Source: Manduca sexta (taxonomy: Eukaryota; Arthropoda; Insecta; Lepidoptera; Sphingidae). From it: a DNA stretch of 64,000 nucleotides. Shown one piece after another: positions 11,249 through 22,805 of the stretch (position 1 is its first letter; each line of letters opens with the position of its first letter). Under the pieces are notes generated by a model, which worked only from the letters and a program-made list of their open reading frames with translations, was not told where the DNA came from and made no database searches. The stretch is taken from assembly GCF_014839805.1 (NCBI RefSeq), contig NC_051118.1, forward strand, positions 4,456,391 through 4,520,390, read 5' to 3'. The translations under genes were made by a program, and so were the position numbers.

Positions 11249-12601
11249 CTAATCTTTCAGAACTGTCACTCCAATATGAACTTATCTGCAGATATATATG
11301 GCTCATTTTAAACTACATGGTATCAAAAATTCACAAATATCCATAAAAACAATTTCAGCTCAGTTCTAGTATTAGTTTAAATGTCATGGCCCTTTAAAAT
11401 GGACCTTAACAACAAAACGAATGTCCAATTCCTGTCTAATTAAACATTTAAATTACATATGAGCAGACATTTTAGACGCAATTGGCAGATATGACCGTGA
11501 TAGAGTTCTTAGAAAGTTGTTCTGGACAGTTTAAGTTCTAGTACGTTCTCAGCACGATTATGTGACATCTAACTTGTGTTTCCGTGTGGGAAAGTTGAAT
11601 GCACAAGGACAGACAAAGATTTAAAGATCAGTATATATTTAAAAAAGAAAGATATTTTATTAGTCACGGACAACATACAGAAGTATTAACTAAAAAAAAT
11701 TTAAAAAGCACACTTTAAAATTATAAACGTAATGCAACTAAATCATTTTATATGTAGGTAATATAGAATGTGATGCTGTATGTTCTTGCCGTTGTATTTC
11801 GTACTCGGCATTCGCGACTGGCGAGGATAATCTCGTTTTGATATTCTAGACCCTTGCTTTTCAAAGTGTAGGGCTCCTCCTATAGAGCGTTACAGCATGT
11901 AAAAGAAGGCGTTAAGATTTTTGAGTTAATTTCTGTCTCAGAAACAGCCATTTTCCATATAAAACGTAGCATATCTCCTTCTGTATCCTTAGCAATATGT
12001 ATGCAAAATCAAGATCACCGGTTTGACAAGTAAAAGTGTGAAGGCGTAACAAATATATTTAGGATATTTGGTGAACCCCTTGATTGCCTATTGAAGAGAA
12101 GGGAGTCGTGGTCATTTCTTTTTAAGCAGGGTGGCCTGGCATAAACACTTTGGGAACACCTGCTCCAGATGACAATCCACTTACTTATGTTATAGTCACT
12201 TACTTTGGCTTCTAAACGGTACCTAACTTACCATTTATTGCTGTAGTCACATCGCAGTATGTACTATATAATAAAATACATTTTGAAAACAATAATATTG
12301 CTATTGAAGGACATAAAATCAAGGAAATAAAATCTTTTCTGATTTATTTATCAAATGCATATTAGTATGAAATATGTTTTGATTATGAGATAAAGGCGGT
12401 TAGCTAATATACATGACTTATGTTTTTTTATCTTAAACCGTAAGGTCATTTACATTCAGTCCTTTTTTATAATTTGCATTCGTGATAAATCGGTCCTGTA
12501 TTTTTATTATATTGCGCATATAGAGTTGATTGAGTAACAACGTGATATATGCTTTCTCGGAATTCTTCCGGACCAAACAAGGACAGGTGCTATGTTCGTA
12601 A
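11249..12601. other. AT-rich sequence, nothing recognised
   Basis: No exon, RNA gene or clear repeat is supported here. Confidence 0.4.
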
Positions 12602-12773
12602 GTTTTACATTCGTAAGTTACTCGCGTAAGTTTTCTATAAGTAACTTAGTAAAGTGAGTTATGCTTAAACTTTAAGTCACCCATGTAAGTACCTTTGTTA
12701 TTTTAACATATGAAATCATTTCATTTTCCGTAAGTCTACGTAACTTACTTATAAAAACTTACAAATGTAAAAC
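12602..12773 (+). mobile_element. Short TIR element (MITE-like)
   Basis: The two ends are inverted: GTTTTACATTCGTAAGTT on the left, and the complement of AACTTACAAATGTAAAAC on the right. Similarity continues inward through ATAAGTAACTTA-type sequence. It has no coding capacity and no convincing target duplication, so the superfamily is unknown. Confidence 0.5.
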
Positions 12774-13067
12774 ACAACTAATAAGAACTATATCAAGGGC
12801 AAAACCGGCCATCAATATTGTTACTACTAACGTATACGGTCGTGTTTATATTCAATTATTGTAATCGTGAAGGGATTTTGAAGGAAACCGTTATACGCTG
12901 TTGAAAAATGCATGTGACTTACAATTGGCTTTCACGTATTGCAGGCGTCGATCAATATTATTATTACGAATATATTCAACAATTGTGTACCAAAACAATA
13001 GTTCTTCATTTTTGACTATTTAAACCCTATATTGAAATCTTAATGCTCTCCTAAGGAAACTAAACCC

Positions 13068-13150
13068 TCCTAGCCGAATTTTGGCTACGGCGGTCTACCT
13101 CAACGGAGATCAACCAGGTGCGGGGGAGATATAAGAGGGCACAACATCCA
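13068..13150 (-). mobile_element. SINE family C fragment
   Basis: CTCCTAGCCGAATTTTGGCT and CAACGGAGATCAACCAGGT match the 3' part of the SINE copies at 38,080 and 48,190. Only this part is present. Confidence 0.6.
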
Positions 13151-13213
13151 TATTTTTTTTTTTGTTTGGTGTTGTGCATAACACTATGATATTTTATCAG
13201 TTATTTTATTATA

Positions 13214-13396
13214 TCTATACTAATATATAAAGCTGAAAAGTTTATTAATTTGTTTAAACGCATCAATCTTAAAAAATACTTAAGCTATTTTGTTTTTTTT
13301 TTACTTATAAATCTATTACTCCTGTGTGTGAAAAATCTTAAACGGGACATTTATGTCGGATTTTTTTACGCGAGCAAAGCCACGAGCAAAAGCTAG
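13214..13396 (+). mobile_element. Mini-Helitron with intact termini
   Basis: It begins TCTATACTAATATATAAAGC just after an A and ends GAGCAAAAGCTAG just before a T. This is the A|TC...CTAG|T arrangement of Helitrons, which insert at AT without target duplication. It is 183 bp with no coding sequence. It is the cleanest Helitron boundary in the window. Confidence 0.85.
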
Positions 13397-13591
13397 TTTT
13401 ATAATATGTAGTAATATGCTGCAATTTAATGAAAGTTTTTCTTTATATTTTTTATATAAAAATTTTATGAAGATTTTAAAATTAGGTAGTCCTTCATGGG
13501 TACCTTTACCTTATAAATTACACTTCAAAAGCAAGTCCAGCGTGATTCTATAGCACCTGATTATTTATTATCAATAAGCCAAGATAACGAA

Positions 13592-13622
13592 TTAATCTAG
13601 TGCAACTGCGTCCCGGATCATA
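13592..13622 (-). CDS. Possible terminal exon of the minus-strand split gene
   Basis: On the minus strand an acceptor-like GTTGTTACAAG precedes one base completing the codon left open by the exon at 14,631-14,733, then nine codons (MIRDAVALD plus the split alanine) and TAA. AATAAA follows about 23 bases later (13,564-13,569). The phase and the poly(A) signal support it. The exon is very short, however, and a second acceptor 17 bases on gives another frame, so the call is weak. Confidence 0.3.
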
Positions 13623-13665
13623 CTTGTAACAACAAATGTACCGATATTGGTAATCTTTTCCTTAA

Positions 13666-13982
13666 GGTGGTAGCTCAAGGTCCATTTTCATACATTTTGT
13701 TTCGGCTTTAATCTGGGTAACTAAACAAGTATTGGCAAGTAAAGAATTTAAATTCACGTCTAGTTAGATTAGTTCTCGCAGTTGAAAGAAAATGTAAAAA
13801 TAATTAATAATCATGGATATTTCTGCCTTTAAAATTTCGTCATATTAAATTTTAAAGGCCGAAATATCCATGATTATTATTTATTTACGTTTTCTTCAAC
13901 TGCGAGAACTAATCAACTAACGTAATTAAATTCTACTGCGCTCTGTTTATTACAGATAAATGTATGAAAAAAGATAACAACC
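13666..13982. mobile_element. Palindromic TTAA-flanked MITE, copy 1 (decayed right arm)
   Basis: TTAA occurs at both edges (13,662-13,665 and 13,983-13,986). The left arm starts GGTGGTAGCTCAAGGTCC and matches the copy at 37,313. The two arms pair across a centre near 13,840 (TTTCGTCATATT). The outer right arm has deletions and substitutions. TTAA duplication suggests the piggyBac type, but the ends are not standard piggyBac ends, so the superfamily is an inference. It is probably intronic in the minus-strand gene. Confidence 0.85.
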
Positions 13983-14630
13983 TTAAATATTAAGTATATT
14001 TCGTCAAAACATATTAGTGGCAAAGTTAGGATAGTAGTCAGGGTAAACAAACATGTAAGACAGGTCAATCGACAAAGTTACTTTACTTTGTCAACTAAAA
14101 AGGTTTTATTTGCGAATTATTCGGGGTTGATCCAGAATAATTCGCAAAAGATTACAAGATTTAACTAATAATAATGGCATGTGGAAGTGAAATTGTTTTT
14201 TTTTTTTTTTATAGTTCCAGTTAAGGCAATGTCTTCAGCAAAACGGTGCGCTATCTATTCGAAATTTAAACTATATAAAAAATAAAATAGCCGACATATT
14301 TCTACTATATAGTTTCATTTAGTAACGCAATGTCACATTAGTATATAACAAAAGTCGAATCTATTGACAATCACGATTTGCAATGATCATAATATGCATT
14401 ATAACAATATAAGAACTCGTACGTATTTAAATAAAACGTCCTTATTACTTTTTGTGAAAATCAGTATTACGATGCTCAATTAATTCTAAATTAATTTCTA
14501 TAAGGCAAATAAATTCCATTCAAGCAGCCGTGATATTGACACGACACGATAACATGTAAAGATCACGGTTTATCGAAAGATCGTCCGTTTGTCCTCTGGC
14601 GCCGACCTTGTTGTAACCCAGCTTCCTTAC

Positions 14631-14733
14631 GCAAGGGTCGGGCAGGAAATATACAAAGTATGAGCTGAAAGACCAAGCAGCATCGAAGCTTGCTTGGTCA
14701 AAACCGGTTGTAACATTGAAGGGACAATCGAAT
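14631..14733 (-). CDS. Exon (sixth found) of unidentified minus-strand gene
   Basis: The exon is 103 bases, with acceptor GCGTACAG at its 5' side and donor GTAAGG at its 3' side. It starts with two bases that complete a GAT codon left by the exon at 16,739-16,828. It then codes for 33 residues including SIVPSMLQPVLTKQASMLLG and HTLYISCPTL, and ends with two bases of an alanine codon. A longer alternative frame (to 14,520) exists but ignores the good donor and does not fit the upstream phase. The acceptor region is present three times in tandem just upstream in transcription. The product is hydrophobic with one cysteine near the end and is not recognised. Phase agreement with the preceding exon is the main support. 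Confidence 0.7.
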
Positions 14734-14950
14734 CTGTACGCTATATCCGATAGTTGTAATAAGCAGATCATTTTTTACATTGACATAAACATTGTAACAT
14801 TGAAGAGACAATCGAATCTGTACGCTATATCCGATAGTTGTAATAAGCATTTTTTTTTTATATTAACATAAACATTGTAACATTGAAGGGACAGTCGAAT
14901 CTGTACGCTATATCCAATAGCTGTAATAAGCAGGTTATTTTTTTATATAG
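14710..14950. repeat. Tandem triplication of ~84 bp including a splice acceptor
   Basis: Three head-to-tail units start at 14,710, 14,794 and 14,877 with GTAACATTGAAGRGACARTC. Each holds the complement of the acceptor TATAGCGTACAG and the first exon bases. They differ by few substitutions, so the duplication is fairly recent. Only the unit at 14,710 joins the rest of the exon. Confidence 0.9.
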
Positions 14951-16384
14951 AGCTTTGGCCGAGTCTTCGCCATTTTGTCGCTATTACCGGTACATTGCTA
15001 TAACCGATGTCTCTATACACAAATTCTATTGTAGTTTTCTAGACTCAACGACTACTATGTTTTTTGCAATAAGGTACTGTTAGTAAGTATTTAAGATAGA
15101 ATTTATATTGCAGAAGTATTATTTCAAGAAGAGGCCCGGGCATAAAGAAATAAATAAAAAAAAATACATTTATCACCGTTAATGGTTTTTTAGTCTAGTA
15201 TTTTTTATTTTATTGCCGACTAAGGCAAGAAATCTGACAATTTCAATACTACGTAATCATACTAACTATATTGTTTAATTTCTTTATAGTCATAAATCGA
15301 TGAGTGTAAAACAAACTTTGTTACTTAAATTTTTTTCTCTACTCGGGTATAACACTATGATCCTTTCTCAGCCAACTAAACTTAGTACGCTTGCTTTTTA
15401 GACTTTCGTCTACATTTGTAGAGCTCAAAATATTGTAAAAAAATTTATTTTGTAACAGGAAATTAAAAAGGACTTTTCATTTTGTATGAATAACCTATTA
15501 GAATGTAGGAACTGTGGTAAATAAAATATGTTCTCCGTGATTTTGTATGCGTAATATTGAATAACCCATTATCAATGATGAATAATACCTACAGACTACA
15601 GCTGTAAAGAACACGCTTTCGTCATCTTTATAAGTACCTACAATAAAGACACAACTCGCAGAAAATAATTCTGCAACTGTTAAAACAACTAGCGCCATCT
15701 ACCGAACGAGTGAGAAAAAATTGTAGCACATCAGCAATGTTATATTTCGGTGACAACTTTTTGTTGCTCGTGTATTTTTATCAGGCGTAAAATAGTTTTT
15801 TAGAATTTGTTTACTTATGAATGTGTGTTCATTCTAAATATTAGAAATATAAGTAGTAATAATACAAATGCTTACCATATTCCTGTTTCTAAAACTAAGT
15901 CCACGGTCTCTGGCAGTTCTAACCGGAAACCTGTAAAGAAACGAATACTTAATATGTTTTTGTATTTAATCTATTTTATGGCTTCGTACTTCTTGTACTA
16001 GATAAATGAAATAATATTTGTAAGTTGGTATAGTCTAATGTTAATATTATTGGCAATATGTTTCCGGAATCTTAAGTTTATTCATTACGTAATTAGTAAT
16101 TTATTACATATTACAAATGACCATGTGAAAATAACCATTCATAAAAAACTGCGCATACGCATACAACTTGCGGCATATTTAAAAAAACGATGTTTTTCTC
16201 TATCGTCGGTTCGCTCGTGAAAATATCCAATCAGAATAAAGCTTGCTTGACATTTAATAAATAAGATTTTTTTTGTCTGAAATTGATATCATTCTGATAA
16301 TGGGTCCCAATCGACTTTTTCGTTCAATCACAAAAATGGATCCCTTAGATAAAGGTTTTTTTAACATGCTCCCAAATGCATAAT
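14951..16384. other. AT-rich, probably intronic; nothing recognised
   Basis: This lies between two supported exons of the minus-strand gene. Short open frames at 15,498-15,698, 15,807-16,001 and 16,038-16,220 have no splice, domain or composition support. Confidence 0.4.
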
Positions 16385-16640
16385 TTAAAATTAAATGAAA
16401 TGAAATAATTTATTTGAACCTGTAAAATGTTATACATTATTTAGATTCTGTCAATATTAACTCTACCACCAGTTCGGAAAGCAGTTTTCACCAGAGGAGA
16501 ACGGGCAAGAAACTCTAGTGGTGCTCTTTTTAAAATCAGTTTGGTATTAACTACAGTACATGATACACAGAAAAGAGAAAAATTACAATTGTTTTTTATT
16601 GCTGTTTAGAGCAGTTCATTTATAATTTCATTTTGATTGG
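16385..16640 (-). mobile_element. LINE 3'-end type repeat G, longer copy
   Basis: On the minus strand it reads through an ORF-like end (TCTCCTCTGGTGAAAACTGC, TTCCGAACTGGTGG) to an AATAAATTATTTCATTTCAT tail. This is typical of the 3' end of insect non-LTR elements. A related fragment is at 10,200. Confidence 0.55.
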
Positions 16641-16738
16641 TTATTCTCCGGATGGGATTGAAAATTAATATTGTTTTTGAAATCGTATTAGACAAAACCA
16701 AAAAGCATTCTCTACGTAAATATGTGACTTCAACTTAC

Positions 16739-16828
16739 CGTCTGATATTATCCTTTGTATTATGCTGGTCATGTCTTTAACTTCAGCTGCGTAAAAATTC
16801 TCTCCAGCGTACGGAGTTATACCTAAAT
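16739..16828 (-). CDS. Exon (fifth found) of unidentified minus-strand gene
   Basis: The exon is 90 bases. The acceptor is TCGTATCAAAG, and the donor is a near-consensus G|GTAAGT. It starts with two bases completing a TAT codon with the preceding exon, gives 29 residues (LGITPYAGENFYAAEV and DMTSIIQRIISD) and ends with one base. Those phases fit both neighbours. An alternative acceptor six bases in (ATTTAG) keeps the same frame. The sequence looks like a helical globular segment with alternating charged and hydrophobic residues. No catalytic motif is seen and the family is unknown. Confidence 0.85.
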
Positions 16829-17159
16829 CTTTGATACGATAAGGAATATTATTGTTTTAGGCTTTATAATATTTAATCTAAAATTAGAAATAGTAGTAAT
16901 TATTTTTTAGTTGATTTGAAACCACTTTATTGGTGAATAATCATTTTTTAATTAATATTTTGATTTTAAAGCAATTTTTCGGTGAAAGAATTGTTTCAGT
17001 GATTCCAGAGGTTTATACAATACTCTATCGAAGTCATTAACTCTTTATTAGGACAGATGTGAGAGTTATTGTTACGTAAATTGCTCAAATTTGATATCAT
17101 GAAGTCTTAATAAAATATAGATAAGATACCAAATGGTATTTTCAATACATACTTATAGA

Positions 17160-17314
17160 CGCGACAGTAAATTTATCTATTTTATGCTCTTACGACTGAA
17201 CCACTGAACCAATTTCAGTAATGGTATGGAGATAGTTTGGAATCCTGGGAACGACATAGGCTACTGCTATCCTCGAATAAATTGACAATGGGCGAAGCAG
17301 TGAGCATAAGCTAG
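17160..17314 (+). mobile_element. Helitron-like element, decayed 3' part
   Basis: TGGTATGGAGATAGTTTGGA and GGGCGAAGCAGTGAGCATAA lead to CTAG followed by T. This matches the 3' half of the family at 4,327 and 7,066. The 5' end is lost. Confidence 0.6.
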
Positions 17315-17492
17315 TAAAGTCTTCCTCTTCTTTCTACTCTTGTATTATTACTGTCTCAATGGTGAGAACGGACTACTACTAAGAGGGGTTGAGGGGGGTA
17401 CTATCTCCAATAAATTCTTCTGGACAAGAGCCTCTACTACTAAGGAGTACCTATGAAGTATGAAAATATTATATTATATTTTAAAAGGATAC

Positions 17493-17680
17493 AGTTGAGC
17501 ATATCCAACAGCGAGGTAGGGTGGTCGGGAGGCGGAGGCGGCGGCGGCGCTTGCGCACGAGGCGGCGCCACCGCGCGCAATGTGTACGTGCGCACGTACT
17601 CCTTCCTCAGGTCGTGGAAGCGCGCGTAGTACGCAGGCAGCGTCAGCTCCTTGCTGCACGCCTCGGGGTGAAGGCATTGT
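17493..17680 (-). CDS. Exon (fourth found) of unidentified minus-strand gene, proline-rich
   Basis: The exon is 188 bases in a striking GC-rich block. The acceptor is TTTTTTTCCAG with a strong pyrimidine tract, and the donor T|GTATCC is weak. The first base completes an arginine codon from the exon at 22,284-22,339. Then come 62 residues: a Cys-containing segment ([18 protein letters not shown]), a basic/aromatic helix ([12 protein letters not shown]), a run of seven prolines (residues ~46-52) and SLLDMLN. The last base forms TAT with the next exon. If the weak donor is ignored the frame runs on to a stop at 17,440, giving an alternative terminal exon. The proline run suggests a flexible linker between two folded parts. 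The family is not recognised. Confidence 0.85.
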
Positions 17681-17857
17681 CTGGAAAAAAAGAAAAAAAA
17701 CGTTATTTACTTAAAACAATATTAGTTATTTATTTATTAACAATGCCACATCGTATATTAACAGGCCAGGTTCATCGTGATGAACATAGCAATATAAACA
17801 ACACTGATATGTGAAAGTACGACGTACAAAATATTCGCTACAGTAGGTAAAGACATT

Positions 17858-18007
17858 CCCTCTTATTAATAGAAATTTATCATCTCTGGACTGAGTAAAG
17901 CTGTGATAACAAGTATGTTTCTCAGTGCTGACGGCCTGCCAACCGTCGCAGTGCATAGACATAGGGCCGCTGTGATTGGCTAATATTGTTGTATCTTAAT
18001 AAGGGGG
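17858..18007 (+). mobile_element. Long-TIR element H, internally deleted copy
   Basis: The interior TGTGATAACAAGTATG, GTGCTGACGGC, CATAGACATAGGGC and GTGATTGGCTAATATT matches the element at 28,921-29,180. The outer ends CCCTCTTATTA and TAATAAGGGGG are inverted. The right TIR interior is missing. Confidence 0.65.
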
Positions 18008-18194
18008 ATTGTTTTTATTTATACTGTAAGCAGTACAGGGATAAAATAAATAGTATTATTTAAATTTTGCTCATTGTTTAACAACAGGCGATCGTATATA
18101 TGTTCACATTGTAAACAAATAGAGCTGAATAAAATAGAACGGTATGAACTGATTTTACGAACAGCAATTCCAAGCAGATACGACATGGCGACCT

Positions 18195-18310
18195 TAAAAA
18201 AGAGCGTATCCCCAATTCCCCTCTACGCCGCCTGGTTGCCGATGTTCATGGGTTGCGATGATCATTTAGCATCAGGTGAACCGTGTATTCGTTTGCCGCT
18301 TGTATAAAAA
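18195..18310 (+). repeat. Dispersed repeat fragment (lepidopteran LINE-tail type)
   Basis: CTACGCCGCCTGGTTGCCGA, GATGTTCATGGGTTGCGATG, CATCAGGTGAACCG and GTTTGCCGC followed by A-rich sequence form a phrase I know as recurrent in lepidopteran genomes. Only one copy is in this window, so the assignment rests on memory of the pattern. Confidence 0.45.
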
Positions 18311-19270
18311 ACAATTTGTTTTATTACTAAAACTAAATATTACCATAATAGCTTTAAATTGTCTTTTTTTTTAATAACTATCGTCAAAATAATGTTACTA
18401 AATACGAATTAGATATATCTAAGACGTGACTAGAGTTTGAACAACTACATAATCATGTTATTTCAAATCAGCAGAAATTACGCAAAAAGTAATTTTATAT
18501 TATTTAAATACGCCTAATTCACTATGCATTCATATATGTATAAAACATGTTCTGTCTTATTTATAAATATTGCGCAAAGCTATGTTTAGTTAAACACAAA
18601 TTTACTCGATCAGCTGTAAGTCAAAACCCGGCATCTTGCCTCTTAATAAGGTTTAGACTAGGAACCGTTGATGTTTTTAACAGCTATTTAAGCAATTCTT
18701 AACCACCTCTTAACGCTCAAACAAGTTTATAAGTAAGATTGGTTTTATTTCATTTACGTGAAGAGTTTTCCGCCCTCACACCCAACACTACAACTCCTGT
18801 AAGCCAGGATCAGCAGTGGCACGCATTTTATGACACCGAGGAGTAAAGCTCGGCGAGTCTCAGGGAAAACTAATTTGTCATTATCCCGCAACGAAATTAA
18901 TCAAATAGAAATATAGGGAAGAGGTGGAAATAATGACTGTCCACTTCCATCAATAGCAAAGCATGAGATACGATAATGAATTTTAATCTCAAGTATAGGG
19001 AATGAAAGTAATGTAATAATATAATGTAATCGAAGTAATAACTGATGCAATGTATACTGCATACGATGCATACGATGTATGTACTGCCCTTATATTTAAT
19101 GTTATTGTCGGCCACAACAATCTTGCACGCCCAAAATAAAATATGGCGAGACTCCATCTTTACCTAACACTTGTAACAGGGGGCGAATTACGTATCAAAT
19201 AGTGGACCCCCCCTATGCGATACTCTATGCTAATATTTTTGATAAAACACCAATATGTACATGTACACTG
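18311..19270. other. AT-rich, probably intronic; nothing recognised
   Basis: The open frame at 18,897-19,157 lacks an exon-like composition or domain. No repeat family is identified. Confidence 0.4.
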
Positions 19271-19575
19271 TATTTTTTTTATTGCTTTGAATGACGAGAC
19301 GAGTTCGCCGTTCGCCTGATGGTAAGCGATATAACCACCCATAAACAGAAGAAATACCATCCAACACCTGGAGTAACAAAGTATTGTTTGGTATTCCACT
19401 GCGCTCGCCATCCTGAGACGTGAGATGTTACGTCTCATTATGTCCAGTAGTTACACTGGCTACAATGTCCTTCAAACCGGAACACAACAGTAACTACACA
19501 CTGCTGTTTGGCGGCAGAAATAGACATTGCGGTGGTACCTACCCAGGCGGACTCTCACATGAGAGACCAACCACT
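19271..19575 (-). repeat. Poly(A)-ended dispersed repeat D, full copy
   Basis: T-rich start, GCTTTGAATGACGAGACGAG, CGTTCGCCTGATGGTAAGCG, CACTGCGCTCGCCATCCTGA, CTTCAAACCGGAACACAACA and GGCGGACTCTCACATGAGAG follow the order seen at 272 and, inverted, at 56,062. On the minus strand it ends in A-rich sequence. Confidence 0.8.
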
Positions 19576-19927
19576 TGTATTCAGCACATAAATTATTTGT
19601 TTTGAAAGAAATCGTGACAAACTTTGTTCGATGCACATGAGGAAAATCGTAAACATACGAAATGGATTGACATCTAAATTAGTTCGAGGCCTTGAAATTA
19701 GTCACATTCGTATTCAATCTTTCTAGTTTGTGTGAAAAATGGCAGTTACTTGTTATTGACAGGTGCATAAGAATTGCAAATCGAAATCATCGAATATATA
19801 CAGTTTTTCTCACCATGCAAGAAGATAAATAACCCGTTCTGTTCTATTTTGCAATAATATACTCGCCATTTAGAAGTAATAAAAAAACAATTTGCATTTG
19901 CTCCTATAAAAAAGTAAATATAATAAT

Positions 19928-20222
19928 ACTATCAGCCCTGTACTATATGTCCCACTGCTAGGCACGGGCCTCCTCTTCTAGTTAGAGGGATTAGGCCTTA
20001 GTCCACCACGCTGGCCTAGTGCGGATTGGTAGACTATAGAGAACTTTTCAGGTATGCAGCTTTCCTCACGATGTTTTCCTTAACCGTTAACTCAAGTGGT
20101 AATTCACAAAGAATACACAAATAATTTTAGAAAAGTCAGAGGTGTGTGCCCTTGGGATTTGAACCTGCGGACTTTCGTCGCGGCAGCCTGTTCCACGCCC
20201 AACTAGGCTATCGCCGCCGTAT
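19928..20222 (-). mobile_element. tRNA-derived SINE family A, near full length
   Basis: On the minus strand the tRNA-like head starts GCGGCGATAGCCTAGTTGGG. A B-box-like GGTTCAAATCCC follows, then the body with AACATCGTGAGGAAAGC and the 3' part (CCAATCCGCACTAGGCCAGC) to AGTACAGGGCTGATAGTA. The tail microsatellite is nearly lost. It is of the abundant lepidopteran SINE type often called Metulj in Heliconius; that name is from memory. Confidence 0.85.
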
Positions 20223-20559
20223 ATGGTCAATAATAACGCGCAAATGGAAGATGAAAAATCGATAAACTGCAAGCCAATTGCAATGAGCAATTTTTGGTAG
20301 TTAGAAAAAAAATATATAAGTTCCTTTTTTCTTGGGTTATTTTATTGAACCTCTAATATCTCATGTGGGCGAACGTGGATTGATATATCACGAAACTTTA
20401 ACGTTGAAACAATATGGTCAGCTTCAGATGCAAATTCATGAAATAGCCATAACACGAAGTGATCAATTCTTAAATCTTACCACGAAATACAAATAGCACT
20501 ACCCTTTCAAATGTTCTTGTTAGGACTTAAATACATAAACTACAATCGACTCGACAAAT

Positions 20560-20920
20560 CATCATCAGCCGCTGGATATCCACTGTTGAACATGGGCCTC
20601 GCCCAAAAATTTCCAGATCAACCTATTGTAAGCGGCCCGCATCCAGCGACCTCCTGCGATTATAATGAGGTCTTCTGTCCACCTCGTGAGTGGACGTCCG
20701 ACACTGCGTTTGCCAGTACGTAGCCTCGATTCCAGAACCTTCTTGCCCCATCAGCCATCAGTTCTGCGAGCTATGTGCCCTACCCACTGCTCTTCAGCTT
20801 GATAAACGGATGGGCTATGTCGGTGGGATTTCGTTCTTCTACAGATCTCCATATTTTGATTCGATCATATAAAGAAACATCAAGCATAGTCCTCTCCATA
20901 GCTCGCTGAGCAACTCGACA
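20560..20920 (-). pseudogene. RTE-type LINE 3' fragment, decayed
   Basis: Translated on the minus strand with frameshifts, it gives remnants of the C-terminal region of an endonuclease-reverse transcriptase: IWRSVEERNPTDIAH, VGHIARRTDGQ, a STHEVDRRPHYNRR-like stretch and the DLEIFGRGPCSTVDIQRL tail. The element ends in TCATCATCAG-type sequence as other such tails do. It is a 5'-truncated relic. Confidence 0.65.
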
Positions 20921-21429
20921 AATGCATGAACATAATATAGTTATATTATGTATTTCTAGAATACATGATAAGATTTGAATTTCTTTTTTAAAATTTTTAA
21001 AAGTAAAATCTGTTTACCCTTTTAAAAGGGCCTGATATATCTCATCACAGGAAGTTGGCATCGACCTTTGCCCGCACGTTGATTTGTGATACAAACACAA
21101 ATTATGCATGAACGATTTAATCGGGACGTGTTTCCGTTGTAGAAATATTCAACAGCTTTTGCTTGCGTGAATGTTTTTTTGGAAATATAATCTATCTTTA
21201 AAAGACCGTTTAGCTTTCTATTAATAAAAAAATTAAGGAGTCATTAGTTTTAGATATGATGTATAACTCACTTATACATTTTCATGTTGCCGTCAGCCAA
21301 AAAAGTACATGTAAAATCCTTTTATTAATTTATCTAAAATAAAGTGAACTCTGAAGTTTATACGTTGGTACGGACATAAAAGTTCAAAGGCGATTTGAAA
21401 TTGCTGACTGTATGTCCTTAAAATATAAT

Positions 21430-21625
21430 CTATACTCCATGCTAATATATAAAGAAGAGCTTATTTATTTGAACGCGATAATCTCTGGAACTACTGAACT
21501 GATATTGAAAAATTTTTCATTAATAAAGCTACATTACTCCCGAGTGTTATAGGCATTTTTTCCGACAAAATATGAAGAGAGACTTTTTCACAGAGGGGGA
21601 GCCGAGAGCAAAAACTATTTGTAAA
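21430..21625 (+). mobile_element. Helitron-like element, decayed
   Basis: Start CTATACTCCATGCTAATATA and AAGAAGAGCTTATTTATTTG and end GGGAGCCGAGAGCAAAAACTA follow the Helitron-like family. CTAG is mutated to CTAT. Confidence 0.6.
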
Positions 21626-22283
21626 AAAAAATGCAAACAATGCTTTATTCTCGAATATTATCATACTACTTAATTCCGAGGTGCTAGATTGCATTTGCGG
21701 GACGCGTAGAACTTAAGATTTTTTTTATACTGACCATTTTCGGAATCTGGAAGCAAAATGTTCTATCATATTTGTGGGTTGTCTAGTTCAACGTATTTTT
21801 ATAAAATTCCCGCCCGTCCGTTCACAATGGAAACATGTTTAACCCGTGCACTTCACCGGATACAGATTGGTATCAAGACAAAATTTTGTTCAATACCTGT
21901 TTATTATTTACAATTGTTATTATACATATATTCGTTCGACGAATGGTAACTGCTCATAAATAATGGGAATAATATCGAGATATTTTAATAATAAATCATT
22001 GACCTGCGGCCAATGTTACATATTCATATTTTATTTTATTTCTGACGAGCTTGCCGTTCGCCTGATGGTGAACGATACGACCGACGACTATTTCACGGTA
22101 TTCGACAGAATCATTCCGGTCTACTGAAATGCTTCTTCAATCTACGGCAAAATGACCCAGAATTATAGGAAGGCATGAGCACAAGCTAATGCAAACTATT
22201 CCAAAGCCTGGTACGTCACAGAAGAGGGTTCAATATAGGTTCAGAGCGTAATGGTTTTAATAATATATTTAGCGGATGTTTAC

Positions 22284-22339
22284 CTGAGCGGAGGTTGTCC
22301 GTCTGTGACGAGTCTGAAGAGAGGCGAGTGCGGGTCCAC
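22284..22339 (-). CDS. Exon (third found) of unidentified minus-strand gene
   Basis: The exon is 56 bases. The acceptor is AAAAATCCAG (poor pyrimidine tract), and the donor is CTCAG|GTAAAC (good). Phase 0 start matches the end of the exon at 45,161-45,253. It codes VDPHSPLFRLVTDGQPPL and leaves AG, which with the first base of the 17,680 exon makes arginine. The high GC against an AT-rich background and a phase match on both sides support it. On its own the exon is too short to suggest a family. Confidence 0.75.
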
Positions 22340-22593
22340 CTGGATTTTTTACTACCAAAATATTCCTTATTAAATCTATGTTAAAGTGTTTGTTGCAAAT
22401 TAAAATTATGAGTACATTAGGAGATGCGCGAAATCAACAATTTAAGTGCCATTCATAATGAAATTAATGAAACGATATCCATATTCTAAAAAATTGTATA
22501 TAACTCAAGTAAAGATAGCATATTGTAGAAATATGTAAAAAAATCTTTATGTTTTATTAAAAGCTAATACTTGCCAAATGTTTGTATTGTCAA

Positions 22594-22805
22594 CTAGCTT
22601 TTGCTCGCGGCTTCGCTCGTGTGACGAAGTTTTCCGGGAGAAAAGTCCCGCTATATATTTTCCCGGGATAAAAAGTAGCCTATAACCTTCCCAGGGATTT
22701 AAACAATGTCCATACCTAATTTCATAAAAATCCGTTCAGATTTTGAGAAACTCGCTAACATACAGACAGAAAAGCGGACTTTGTTTTACAATATGTACAG
22801 ATAGA
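22594..22805 (-). mobile_element. Helitron-like element, 3' half
   Basis: On the minus strand it runs from ACAAAGTCCGCTTTTCTGTC through CCCGGGAAAATATATAGCGG to GCGAGCAAAAGCTAG, then T. It is in the same family as 4,327-4,551. Confidence 0.75.

Noticed and set aside
14520..14771. 83-codon minus-strand frame as a gene of its own
   Set aside because: It overlaps the exon at 14,631-14,733 in another frame, ignores a good GTAAGG donor, and does not fit the phase of the upstream exon. Its start lies in the tandemly duplicated intron end.
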